DNA of 64,000 nt from Scedosporium boydii (Eukaryota > Ascomycota > Sordariomycetes > Microascales > Microascaceae), in assembly GCA_002221725.1 (NCBI GenBank), contig NJFT01000110.1:60594-124593 (forward strand), written 5' to 3'. Below are positions 46,399-57,730 of this stretch, in pieces (the first letter of the stretch is position 1; every line of letters begins with the position of its first letter). Under the pieces are notes generated by a model that saw only the letters and a program-made list of their open reading frames with translations, ran no database searches and was not told where the DNA came from. Position numbers and translations under genes: made by a program.

Positions 46399-47932
46399 AT
46401 GACCAAGTTCGGCATGGCTCATGATCTCGAGGCAGTTAGTACGGCGTCGCATGGAGTAGAGCTGGATGGCCCATTTGGTACACCCTATTGCCAAATTGGT
46501 AAACCCTCGCATTTCCTTTCTTTGTCTCCTCTTTTCTTATAGCTTTTACCCTCCCTTTCTTCTCATGCATGAGAAACACAGGCCGTCTGACCATTTCTGT
46601 CTAGGGTCTCGTCCGGAAATCTGTGGCCTCCATCAACAGCGTTTCCGCGAGGTATTCGGTGCTTTCTCCGCCACGAGCCGGTGCGGAGATAACGTTGACT
46701 TTCAAGCCTACCATATTCTTCACAGTGTACAACCTTATCAAAATCTCTTTTCGAAAATCGCGCGTCCACCATCTACGCTCTCGGAAACAGCATGCTGGTT
46801 CTTCGAGGCGGTTTTCGCCCTCCAGGACTATCTCTTGAGTAATGAGATTGTAACATGGGAATCTGCAGTCAAGCACCTCCGAGATCGAGGCATCATTGCC
46901 TCTGAAGAAGCGAGCGAGTATCACGGAGTGTCGCAATATGCCGTCTTCTGCCTCATCGGGGCCATGACGTGTCTCTACAAGCCGGCAGAGCCCGTCGGGC
47001 CAGATCGAACCTATTACCGGCATTTTCAGATACAGGATTCTTGCCCTTTGACGTCACACCGGTTTATGTGCTACTCAGATTCCATGGTAGTGAGCCCAAA
47101 TCCTCACCGGCCCATCGGTGATTTCTTGGCAGGTTTCGGCGACATGCTGCCTTTGATGGCCCCAAACGGGAAGACTGCAGCGGACCAAGGGCAGATGTTG
47201 GACCCTGGTAAATTCAACGCGGATGTCATGATCAGGACTTTAAAGATGAACGTTGTGTGGACGGATGTTTTGGGCACGCATTTGGACTTTGACGGTACCA
47301 CCAACACTCTGTTTCTTTTCAGGCAGGCCAAATTATGTCTCCTTAATTCGGGTGACGAACGCACAACGGGCCGGACCCCGCTGCAAAGGTCAGTCTACTC
47401 CTGAGTCCCAAGTCACGCCTCGTACAACACGAGCAAACAATAATACTCTTGTGAGAATAGTTGCGTTGTCGACGGTATTGCGGACGAGCGGACATTGACA
47501 GATCTCTCGCGGGAGATACTCCTCTCCCTCCATCTGATATACTGGCAGAATCCAGAATCCCGACGGGTGTTCAATGAGGACAAAGCCTTTGCAGGGACCC
47601 CCCGGGAGACAAGGGATCGTTTGCTGCGCGACATTTGCGGCGGGAAGTGGACCTTCAACTTTCCTGGTCGCAGGCCCAAGCGCATCTATGACTTGCATAC
47701 AGATTTTCCCAACCTCGGCGCCAGGCTTCAATGCCTCAGCGAGCACGTCCGGCTCCAGGAGCCCAAGAACCTACCCCAGTTGTGGAGGGACAAGAGGAAC
47801 ACGTTGCAATGGTGGACATTTTGGGCTGTGCTAGTGTTTGGGTTCGTGACGGTCCTGTTGGCCGTCGCTCAGACTGTTCTCGCCGCCCTGCAGGTTTTCT
47901 ACGCACCACGGGCACTCCGCTCTGCCACGTAG
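46399..47932 (+). CDS. Fungus-specific protein with one C-terminal transmembrane helix
   Basis: Three exons, 46399-46498, 46605-47388 and 47461-47932, give 451 residues. Exon 1 encodes MTKFGMAHDLEA and ends at GTPYCQIG, which splices in phase to SRPEICGLHQQRFREVFG; this recovers an N-terminus that a single-frame reading misses. The middle has WFFEAVFALQDYLL and SQYAVFCLIGAMTCLYKP. The C-terminus has EPKNLPQLWRDKRNTLQWW, immediately followed by a helix at about residues 412-440 (TFWAVLVFGFVTVLLAVAQT), then a short tail. This end is shared by a large orphan protein family of plant-associated ascomycetes, as I recall it. It has no signal peptide, so a tail-anchored membrane protein is likely. 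Function is unknown. Being head to head with an NLR suggests a functional link. Confidence 0.8.
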
Positions 47933-48565
47933 CTTGCACATTCAGCAAAAGCAAGTCTCTTGAATGTTGGGGGCCAAGTCTTGCATGAAATGGCCATCCA
48001 GAGACCAAGGTGCCAAATCAGAGGCAAAATAAATCCGGTCCCCCGCCCCGATGTGAATTTTCGTCTCTCAGTCATACCATTCCCTTTTCACATATGCGAG
48101 GTTACACAACACATCAGGAATCTCAGTGGTGTGCATCTCGTGATGTGTCTGCAGCCAATTAGGCGAAGTATGCATGGGCAGCACATGCAGCCAGATGTGA
48201 AGCCCGTACATGTCACACCCGTGAAGAATTCCGAGAGGAAAGAGGGCATCTTGAGGGGGACCAAAAGCCTCCTGGGAATGGTGTGAAGAAAGGCCGGACT
48301 AGAGGGAACGGGTAAACCGAGAAGTCGACTAAAGATATAATGTCAATGTTGAGAGAGGTAACTAGAGTACGGTAGTTGAGATCTTTCCTGGGTCAAATCC
48401 GAATACAGCTCTTATCATTATTTGAAACGTTGACAGCCTTGACGAGTTTGTAGCGCTTCTTTCATTACTCCCCTTTCGCCCTTCCTTTCTTCGGGAGTCA
48501 ATGTTGCTAACGTGATATACGTACCGGCAGCCGAAGCTGGCATCCCGCAAAGGGACAACTGCATC
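47933..48565. other. Spacer before the small Cys-motif gene
   Basis: About 0.6 kb. It holds the 3-prime UTR of the preceding gene and the next promoter. No gene is supported. Confidence 0.5.
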
Positions 48566-48916
48566 ATGACATCCAGTCCTCCCGCCGAAAGCCAGACCAG
48601 CGGGCCCAACCCAACTTCAGGCGCTGCAAAGAAACAACCCTGGCGTGCAATCTACCCCTGCGTCCTGGAAGCCCTGAACGCAGACCACTCTTTCACGGTT
48701 CAGAGACCTAGCGGCAATATCCCCAAGCACTGGAACAACGTAGAGCGCGGAATTCTATCTACCACTCAAGAGACGGTTCTAGCTAAATTGATCGAGCAAA
48801 AGTTTGGAGGCAAAGCTTGGTATGATCGCAGTGATGGTGATGGCGAGCCGGATGAGGAACCATGCGAAAGCTGCGGGAATTTGCCATGCACCTGTAGTGT
48901 TTTCGAGGGCGGGTAA
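48566..48916 (+). CDS. Small protein with C-terminal CxxC/CxC motif, function unknown
   Basis: This intronless frame encodes 116 residues. An upstream in-frame ATG at 48512 exists but adds an unlikely leader. The first 25 residues are Ser/Pro rich. A compact middle (WRAIYPCVLEALNADHSFTV, GNIPKHWNNVERGILSTTQE) looks folded. The end is acidic followed by PCESCGNLPCTCSVFEGG, with four Cys in a C-x2-C-x4-C-x-C pattern that could bind a metal. No family is recognised. It lies between the membrane protein and the oxygenase gene on the same strand. Confidence 0.5.
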   Translation: MTSSPPAESQTSGPNPTSGAAKKQPWRAIYPCVLEALNADHSFTVQRPSGNIPKHWNNVERGILSTTQETVLAKLIEQKFGGKAWYDRSDGDGEPDEEPCESCGNLPCTCSVFEGG

Positions 48917-49333
48917 TAGCGTGGGATGCTTTTATGCAGGAAGCGATGAGGGCGTCGGTTAGCCCATGTCTGCAGTTGATACAAGTTCTCTTTATTTAAT
49001 TTTTTTGGGGCCTTTTTAGGCGTTGCTCTGTATCATATTTCTGAAAGAGTGCTTGCTTTGACGTTTTGATATGGAGCCACCTGCAAGAACTCATGTATTT
49101 AACGTAGAGACATTATAGAGACCCTCTCTCTACGATTTATATGGATCTCCCTAAATGCCATGGTATAATCCTAATTTCATATTTCTAAGACCAGACATTA
49201 GCATTTCTTAGGTCTCCATTTATTAGCTTGTGGTCTCCGCCGGATACGTGAGCACCCGAAGACCATCACCAACTCCCTCTCTGCAATTTGACACCAACTA
49301 CTTCACATCTCAACACACGAGTTGGACTTCAAG
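48917..49333. other. Spacer upstream of the oxygenase gene
   Basis: AT-rich spacer of about 0.4 kb. It contains a short hairpin near 49098-49133 (CGTAGAGA ... TCTCTACG). No gene is supported. Confidence 0.45.
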
Positions 49334-50612
49334 ATGGGTAAGTGATTCCTTCTCAACCCATCATGCGGCGTTATATGCCGATAAAATGGCATACTTTCTC
49401 CTGACCTGGGTCCTCTAGCATTCCAGAACCACTCTCAAAAGGCGTACCCGGATCTCTCTCAAGCAGAGCTGGACTGGGCCCCATGCCGTAAAACAACGGG
49501 CATGATTAAGTTTATTGCTCCACTACCGAAATGGGAGACGGAGAAGCCATTCAATTTAGCCCTCCCACTCCCAGCAGACCAACCAAAGACCAACTCCGTG
49601 TACGAGTCGCACAAGGTACAAATTAGTGACGGGCGAGGGAGAGAAAGCGAATTTTCCCTGGATAAACATGGCTTTGCATTTGCAGAGATTCCTCCTGGAG
49701 CTACAGCTTTACAGAGTAGGACAGCCATCGAAACAGAGTACCTGTCCAATATGGAGTCATTCCTGAAGGAGTATCTGGATGCGGAAAAAGTTCAAGCTTT
49801 TGACTATGTAGTAAGTAGCACTATTCTAACAGTTGACAGCATATGACTTGGTAGATGGTCACCGGAGATGGCTCCCTCACTGATCTCGGGTACCAGCTTC
49901 GTGAAGTGAAACGTGGTCGACGCTACAAGTGGCAGGAGAAGCGGCCACCCGCCCGGAATGCGCATACAGGTCTGTCCAAATGATTCCACGGCCATCATCT
50001 CCCGAGAGGTAACCCTACTCACATCTTGAGGACGGCTTCAAGATCAAACCCCCGAAGCAGCTTTGAGCCGCCTTCACCTCTACTTTGGCGACGATGCAGA
50101 GGAACTAGCGAAAGGAAGAGTCCGGTTTGTCAAGTGAGTCTCAAGCACACACCGAAAACCGGACCGGTCTGGGCATCCGTTGACCCTTTTTAACCTTTGG
50201 AAATCAGTATCTGGCGCCCACTCATCGAGCCTTTAGAGGACACGCCCCTCGCCGTCCTCGATGCTCGAACCTTGGCCGACGAAGACCTCTTGGCGCACGA
50301 CATCGTGTACGCCCATTACGTGGGCGAAAATTACTTATTGCGCTTCAACAGCAATCACCGATGGTATTATCTTAATCGTATGAGAAAGAACGAGTGTATC
50401 ATCATCAAGAACTTCGATTCAAGCATGGATCAGCCTGCGAGGAGTTGAGTATACTTTTGTTTTGCGCCCTTGATCTTGATACCCTGCTCGACATCGATCA
50501 ATCTAACTTTTTACTCCAAGTGTGCCCGCATGCCGCATTCGCAGATTCAAATTGTCCAGCTAACGCTCGGCCGAGGGAAAGCATTGAGGCTCGATTCATG
50601 GTCTTCAATTGA
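49334..50612 (+). CDS. AsaB/CmcJ-type non-haem iron oxygenase family protein
   Basis: Six exons, 49334-49337, 49419-49810, 49855-49969, 50043-50133, 50208-50443 and 50521-50612, give 309 residues with consistent phases. Exon 1 has just the ATG plus one base. The C-terminal half carries the family pattern: IWRPLIEPLEDTPLAVLDA, HDIVYAHYVGENYLLRFN, HRWYYLNRMRKNECIIIKNF and, after the last intron, MCPHAAFADSNCP with the arginine-rich end ARPRESIEARFMVF. These match the group annotated as CmcJ/NvfI hydroxylase or methyltransferase, GA4 desaturase-like or AsaB-like, with members in aspergillic acid and other fungal metabolite clusters. The His in the PH-x-x-F motif is present. The substrate is unknown. 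It is convergent with the amidase gene, 108 bp away. Confidence 0.85.
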
Positions 50613-50720
50613 GGATTGCGTTTCCTTTGATTCTATCACTATTTGTTTTTCCCTGTTTCCAACATTTTCCCAGTTTCTATTTTAGTCCTCTCATTTTTTT
50701 CCCTTCCATGCTCTTCGACT

Positions 50721-53398
50721 TTACTCTGAGCGAGCTGGAAATGCTTCTCGGCCGGTCAAGACTTCCGTTGGCAGGTTATTCTCCTGCAGATAGTCATGGA
50801 CGAGGCTCAGAAGCCCAAAATCCTTGCCTTTAAAACATGTCTCATCAGCCAGCTGGTTCTCGTTCTGCGTAGGAAGAGAGTTCTTGCTTCTTACTTACCC
50901 CTTGGTGCAGTTATTGACAGAGAGACTGGGAAATGCTCTTCTCTTCCCGTAATTTCAGATTCGTACGAACATTGACCGACTCGAAACAAGATTAGACTGT
51001 TGATCATCGAGGAATTCGGGCCGTCGATTGAACATACCGGGAACTATGACATTTGGAACTCCAGAGAAGGAGGCATGGAGATTCGAATCAAAGCCTTCAT
51101 ACTGTCGGTATTCAGGGCCTCTGGTGCCGAGAAACAAGGTTAATATGAAATGCGTCGCTATGACATTTGCATACCGTTAAACTTACGGGAGGTATTCGTC
51201 CCGATAATCCAACTTGTATCGAGGCACTACGATTATCGATTCCTCATCATTGAGGTAATGTTGGAAAAACCATTCATTGTGTAGGCTTCTTTCGTCCTGG
51301 ATTTCCTGCATTCGAGAAAGAGACATCGCTTCACCCTGTTTCCTATGATCCTTGTCAGTTTCAAACCATCACAGCCAGCTCGAAGTCGTCGGCTTCAATA
51401 CCATAGAAACTGAGTAGTTTTGCAGACATATGGCTTCGTGCCGTATTTCAACTCGTATTCCTGGCGGAATTGTTTGGAGTCCTTCCAGTATTCGCTGTAG
51501 ACGGTGTCGATAAACGTCTCGAGTAAATGTTAGCCTTAGAAGAGCGGAGGCAATTTAAAGACGGTCGTTTTCGGATCCATGATACCTTGCGGAAGGTCTC
51601 GAAAAATCCCTTCCGTACTCCAGCCGGCTTTGTTGCTTCCCAAAGAGTCTCAATTGATATCTGGCAAAATTCTGCATCCAGCCATTTTGCCATCAAATTT
51701 ACCAGCTTCTCAACGAGCTCTTGGACATCCCTACGATCGGCCAAGAATTCCTCTGGAAAGAGGATACGTCTGGGCCGGAAGTGCTAAGGGAGACAGACTT
51801 AGCATCTCCGAGCCTTTAGCGGGCTTGTGTGGTACCTACGCTTTTGGTTAAAGGCTTGGGCCAATGGCTGCCAAACTTTAGCATCAGCTCGCTGCTTCGG
51901 GCGAGGAAACCCAAGGTATGAAAGACACTGTTCTGGCCTGTTAGTGAGGCACTCAAATACTACAGGGATCCATATTCTGTACAAAACACACCTGCAGGGA
52001 AGCACAACGTCTTCTGCGGCCTCACCGCCATGGGTCGGTCGGAAACCGAAGAGACCATGGGCAACCGCCGGGTCTCGGACGCTCCCACCAGCTACGGCAG
52101 ATAGATTTAGCAGGTCGTACTATTGTGGCGACACATGAACTGAAAGTGGTCTTACCGTCGGTGCCCAGGGTCACATCAATATAGGGGTAAGCTGCCAACG
52201 CAGACGCAGACCCTGTACTGCTCCCCGTAGCAGCCAGGTATCCATCAGCCCTGACGTTGAACGGGTATGAATAGTCACACCAGTCGCCAATGACTTCCTG
52301 AGTACCGCCAAATTCCACTGTTTTCGTCTTGCCCAGGACAATACATCCGAGTCTTAGCAAGTCTTGTAAAGCGGGAGACGAGACTTTTGTGTATTCGTGG
52401 AGTGATCTGTAGGCTCGATTTCCACACCCTGTACGAATGCCCTTCAGATGGAAGAGGTCCTTGACCGCAATTCGCATGCCTGCTAGAGGTCTGTTGAAGT
52501 CTGAGAATCTTAGCCTAGAAGGTACAGCGACACAGAGATGAGGGCCGCCGTACGCCATAGCGTTTAGATTCTCGTACCTGCAAAGATATCAGAAAATACA
52601 TCCGAAAGCTGCCAACCTGCTGCTCTTCTTCTATCTCAAGACTTTGACTTACGTATACGGATCATCGTGGGAAGGAATAGTACTCGAAACGAAGGCATCA
52701 ACCTCATCAGGAAATAGTCTCCAGGCCTGGTAAAGCCCTCTGCTGGAAAAGAAGTAGGGCCCGGGAGATATCTCCTTTCTGTTGGGAGCCGTATGCGCCA
52801 AGAGGAAGCTGTGGCAACCCCATTCTTCAGGCAAATCAATGGCGGATTCGTTCATGGAGGCTCCATCACGAGAGGGTGATACCACCAGAATAGTGCTTAA
52901 AAATGCCTCACAGAAAACATCGTCATTCTCTTTATATGACGCGACCTTCTTCAGAAGTTCATCTCTTAAATTTCTCGTGTTTGGCAGCGTGAATAATGTA
53001 AGCGGTTTGAGGTCGAGCGAGTCTGTTAGTTTGATGGTATCCTAGTATTCACACCTCAAGTTAATCAATTGGCATTCGGAGGTCATGCCAGCGACAAAAA
53101 TGTAGAATGTAAGGAATCACTTTCTTACATCGCATTGACTTTGAATGGTGAACGCTATTGGGCCTCGAAGAGAAAAAGCAGTGGGGTCTAGCTCGATGAC
53201 AGTCGTTGCCCGGAGCGGACTGGGACGGCCCGTCCCTCCCACATCCAATTTGACATCGACGCGGGGAGAAGATCGGCTCCATGACTTCAGGTAGGGGAGC
53301 CACTGTGTCCAGTAGGAGGGCCGAGTATTGGGATGGTCTTGAGGACCATGGTCATCCTGGACGTTAGATATGTCAATCTTTTGAACGGTCACGATCAT
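50721..53398 (-). CDS. Amidase-signature family enzyme (Arp1-like)
   Basis: Eleven exons, 53129-53398, 52653-53041, 52156-52577, 51992-52091, 51840-51927, 51586-51783, 51428-51517, 51187-51335, 51038-51120, 50899-50979 and 50721-50827, keep phase throughout and give 658 residues from the Met at 53398. The catalytic triad of amidase-signature enzymes is visible: Lys in [13 protein letters not shown] (about 258), the cis-Ser in [14 protein letters not shown] (about 336) and the nucleophile Ser in [19 protein letters not shown] (about 364, across a splice junction). The N-terminal segment ([18 protein letters not shown]) and C-terminal [11 protein letters not shown] are typical of a fungal group often named Arp1-like. 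It hydrolyses an amide, substrate unknown. The donor at 51427 (GTCTGC) is weak. The N-terminus may begin further upstream, since a good acceptor (TTGACAG) lies near 53430. Confidence 0.82.
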
Positions 53399-53429
53399 CT
53401 TGGAGCACACCTTCTTCAAGCGACTCTCT

Positions 53430-55354
53430 GTCAATAAGATTCAATCAAGGGAAATTTCTTGGACTCGAAAAGGGAAAGGTGGGGAGTAGAGACTTGGTAT
53501 ACCCTCCCTTCCGCCACGCGGTACTGACCACCAATGTCTTGGGAGAACGCGGAAGAGGGGGGTCAGCATGTCGCTCAGTGCCAATCAAGCGGCATGATGC
53601 TCAAAGGTCTGATCATCGAACACCGCTTCGGGAGCGACCAATTCAGCTATCTGTAGCCGGGGAAGGGTCTGTAGTTCCCCGAGGAGTCGAAGAAATACGG
53701 ACGGCTGGGGAGTGAGAAAACACCATTTCTCCCTGCTGAGCGACGTAGTGTAGCTTGCCGAATGGCTGGGAGCCGGCATTCCAGCAGGTCTCTCAACGTT
53801 CACCCTCAACACGCGGTCGCCGGCCACTGGGCCCCGACCCGTGAATACCACCTCCCCGTCTCGTACGCATATGCATGCCAATACATAACCCGCCATTTAT
53901 GGAAATCAGTGATTCGGCTTTTGTTGAGCAGGCTACTCGACGCCACCCTCAGCTTGCTCTGTTGACCGTTGCTTCTTCCAGGGGTTATGTAGGTCCAAGC
54001 CAATGATTCAAATTTCAACCATCCCGAGTCTTCTCCCCCAAACAAGTCTCTTTCAGATCTACAAACTGGAAGCAAGATTTTCAATTTAGATCTTGATAGT
54101 GTTTACCTCGCAAGGGGACGAAGAGAGATCTTAGATGAGGGCCTATGCTCGAGGGATGGCAAGCACTTGGCCCAATACTAGCAGGGTCTCATCGACCCAT
54201 CTGTAGACCGGCGTAGCCACCTGGTCGGAGCACCCCACCCCTCCGTGCTTCTCACGTCGGGCATGTTTAGGACACCGAAAACGCGTCCTCGCCCGGGTAC
54301 TACCTCGATAGAACTGAACCCGAATCGAGAAGAGGGGGGGACGCGATCCTTTTACGTCTATGACCCTGATCTTATCTCGCGGATGTATCTGGGGGCCTTC
54401 GAATCTACACCGCCAACTTGCGTGCCTTTTAGAAGTAGCGGCATAAAGAAAGTGGACAGCCTCCCTGAAAAAAGCCACTAGACCGTTTTCACGGACCAGG
54501 ATCCAAGGTTTAAACAACCGAGCACTGCCCGTGTCAGAGAGCGTGCCTAGCATTCGTGATGGTATTTCATGACAGTAAAATGAAGATATGAGGGGCAGGG
54601 TCGATTGTCTCAAATTTTACGGGGACGCTTGCTTCTGGTCCAGGTTTACATGCTGTTTATTACATTGTTAATACAAGCTGACGGGCCAGGGAGCACCGCG
54701 GAAGTCTACTCCTTCCCACACCAGCGGGTCGAGAGAGATAGAGGATCCGTGATTGGATAATCCTGTGATATGTTCAAATGTACAATTTGGTCAAGGCCTT
54801 TTGAGTGTTGTTTACTCAATATGCGGCCTACATACTCGGCAATCCTCGAAGATTTTTATTATGAAGTGAAGGTTTACCCACAGCTGATGATGATCCCAAA
54901 GTAAGGAGAGAATATCGAATCAACTGTAGAAGAAGCCGTGACGAGACAGCGAACAAGGCCGTTGTCTATAGTTCACATTTGAGTCCATTAGCACTCTAGC
55001 GAGGATTCACCATAAGCAAAGCAGCGCAAATAACAGGCCTGAATCTCAGAGATTTGTATACTAATTGACCTAAGAACCTTTGAGAAACCACCTAAATAGC
55101 CTCTATATAGAGGGAATCCACGGCGGATTTTATTTAGAGAACGATACCATCTCTCCTATGCTAGCAGTTTAGGGAAAATAAGTGCAACTAAATAAGGAAT
55201 TTTCTTGGCTTTCTTGACACCAAAATGGGAGCAAGTTCATTCCCGAGCTAGAAAACCGAACTTATCTATTAAGTGATCGAGAACAACCCTATAAACGACG
55301 GGAAAGTTGTTTTTCACCAAGACACTAATAGAGGGAATCCGCTATATTCCAATC
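53430..55354. other. 1.9-kb stretch without a supported gene
   Basis: Minus-strand frames at 53585-53896, 53806-54084 and 54143-54613 are open but could not be joined with confidence to the amidase or recognised as proteins. One of them could be a missing first exon of the amidase. From about 54650 the sequence is AT-rich. It contains a perfect 14-bp palindrome (CCTCTATATAGAGG, 55100-55113) and a 12-bp direct repeat (TAGAGGGAATCC at 55108 and 55329). Confidence 0.4.
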
Positions 55355-57730
55355 CTAAATGAGGTGAACAGTATGCTGCTCTAATCGGCTCCTATATTGG
55401 CTAAGTGCGTGGCTACAACAGGGCAAGCACTCGCGCCGTCGTAGCACGATCTTATCGTCACAGATCGATTTGTTGTCGTCGACACAATGCTGGACGGCGC
55501 CGATTGCTGCTAGGCGCCCGATGTCTGATGCTTGTAAGTGAGCCCAATCACACAAGCCCTGTTCTCCTAAAGGTGATATCACTCTGCCCTGCGTGAAGGC
55601 CCATCCTCCCTCAACTTTCAAGAGGGTGTGGTCAGGGAACAGCTCCGCGGCGCATTTCGACTTGTCACAGCCAACGATACCAGTGTTAGCCAGGATCGTT
55701 ATCGTGATCCGCCCAGGAGGGACGATGATTTCGCCTGTCGGGGCAGAAATTCTGTAGTAGAAGATGATAGCGTTTTCCGCCTCACCTGCCTCGCTAACTT
55801 CACCCTCCATGACCATCTTTGGAAGCACTGTGGCTGAGACATGCTGGGTTTCGTCGAGTGGACTTTGATTTGTGGAAACTAGCGAAGGAGTTCCAGGTCT
55901 CATCGCCGGCACGACTTGCGCACACTCCAGCGTTGGAGCAGGCCATTTGGGAATATCTATCACGCAATCGAATATCTTTGGAATCGCCTGGGGCCTTCTA
56001 GGAGTGGCCCTGGCGATATGACCCGGCATAACATGGATCCGTCGTAGCAGGTTGGCTCTGGGGCTCATCGACACTAACCCTTCAATGAAGACGCAGATGC
56101 CGTTCTGAGAAACCGCAATGACTCGATTCCCAGTAGCCGATTCGCCATGCCCCGAAATGCCATTGGGGTTTTCAAGCCCCGTAAAGATCACGAGAATATC
56201 CTTGAGCATTGAGCTCAGTCGCGCCTCGTGGGCAAGCATCGTATCTCCTACCCCGTTTGGCCCCCATTTCTGCTTTCGGAGTACTAGATTGCACCGCTCG
56301 AGTAGAGTTCCCTTGCTCTGGTGGATCGTGGTTGAGACGCGCCCGAACAGCGTCGACAGGCCCTCCGTGGTAGGCTGTAGCTTCTGGTCACTCTCGAACT
56401 GTGCAGAGGAGACCACGACAACCAATTCGAACACCGTCAATGCTAGGCAAAGGATACATAGAGTCCATGGGTTTCCTAACTTTGCGCAACCATAACAGGT
56501 GCAACCCCTGTTTAGCCTGAGGAGGGAGTCCTCAAGCTGAGCTTGTGCTTGCAATGGACAGACTCGACTGCATACGATCATAGAGACTGCTTGATTTGAG
56601 CTCCGGGAAAATATCCCCAACAGAGTCGATAAAGCCCTGTCCATAGCTGCCCTCGCAAAAGTCCATATACCCCTCTCTGGAGTAGTCTTGCACATCGGCC
56701 TCTCCATTTGCTAGTCCCAGAGTAATCCTTGCCATACTCCCCAGGAAGCATCTGCTGTTTCAAGGTTCCGCAGATCCGTAAAGGAGTAACCAAACATCCT
56801 TTGGAGACAGGTTTCCCACGGAACGCGGCGGCTTATCTGTAACGACCTCTCATCGCTGATGTAAATGAGCAGCTCCTTCGGGTTACTGAGGATGAAGGTC
56901 GATTTGGTAGCGATACTCTGTGATTCATTCCAGTGCGTGAACTTGACGTAAACCTGAGCTGTCGAAGGCTGTAGCACGCGCCCAGTAACAGATGAGGTGA
57001 ATACAGGGTTTCCCTCATCATCCTCCACGTAGACATGAAAATTGAAGATCCAGTATGCAACTGCAGCTATGAAGGCCCCTTGTCGTGTCCACATGACTGT
57101 AATATTTTTCCTGATCCCCTGGGATATATCAAAAAGCCCGTGGAGTGCCATGGCAATCTCCTTAGGGTCGGAGCAATTGAATCGCAAGGCACTTTCACCC
57201 GAATGGTCCGGCATCATTCGTACTACGATCTCCGGAAAAGGCGACGTAGCCAGCGCACCGCCGCAGACTTTGACAAGGGCGAGAAACTGCGCGTGTGATG
57301 GCTCAAAGTCCTCGGGATACCCTACCTCCGACCAGAGCGCCGCAAGAACCCGAGCTGCTACCGTGTGTGAATGGAACTCGGAGAGGCAGGCGCAAAGGGC
57401 AATACACTTAAGACCGGGGACGGTCTCCGTTAGGGTTCGAAAGAGACTTCGATGCCCAAACCCAAAGTAAAGAATGTTAGAGGCTCCGCTATAGACCCTC
57501 AGCTTCTGGACTGAGTCCCAGATTCTTTGACGGCCGAGCTGGGGCAGTTTAAATTCGCTGGTCAACTTTAGAGCCACGACATATGTGATGGGCTGAACGC
57601 CAGAACTCTGGATTCTTGCCAGTGTATCGATGGTGAGAGATACTGACACCTTCCCAAAGGCCACCCAGTCCATCTGCCCTTGCTGGACGAACCCAACATC
57701 TTCGGTTGGGGGGGATGACATGATGGGCAA
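55355..57730 (-). pseudogene. Broken gene of an orphan fungal family, two compensating frameshifts
   Basis: From 57730 the frame encodes VAFGKVSVSLTIDTLARIQS through TFILSNPKELLIYI and RRVPWETCLQRMFGYSFTD, then stops at 56711. Homologous-looking sequence continues in another frame (about 56740-56600; LANGEADVQDYSREGYMDF, YGQGFIDSVGDIFPEL). It then returns to the first frame (LEDSLLRLNRGCTCYGCA and a hydrophobic stretch, later NGICVFIEGLVSMSPRANLL and a long tail to 55355). So two indels of opposite sign, about 130 bases apart, break the gene and leave one in-frame TAG. No GT-AG intron can explain the switch. The family is, from memory, common beside NLRs in Fusarium-like genomes and is of unknown function. 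A sequencing error is possible. Confidence 0.65.

Noticed and set aside
46466..46604. N-terminus read directly from the long open frame (MAHLVHPIAK...)
   Set aside because: A first exon at 46399-46498 with a GT-AG intron gives a better start (MTKFGMAHDLEA) joining in phase to GSRPEICGLH; the through-read passes a pyrimidine-rich intron end.
53585..53896. 103-residue minus-strand frame just upstream of the amidase
   Set aside because: It could be an amidase first exon, but no donor was found that joins it in phase to the acceptor near 53430, so it was not added to the model.
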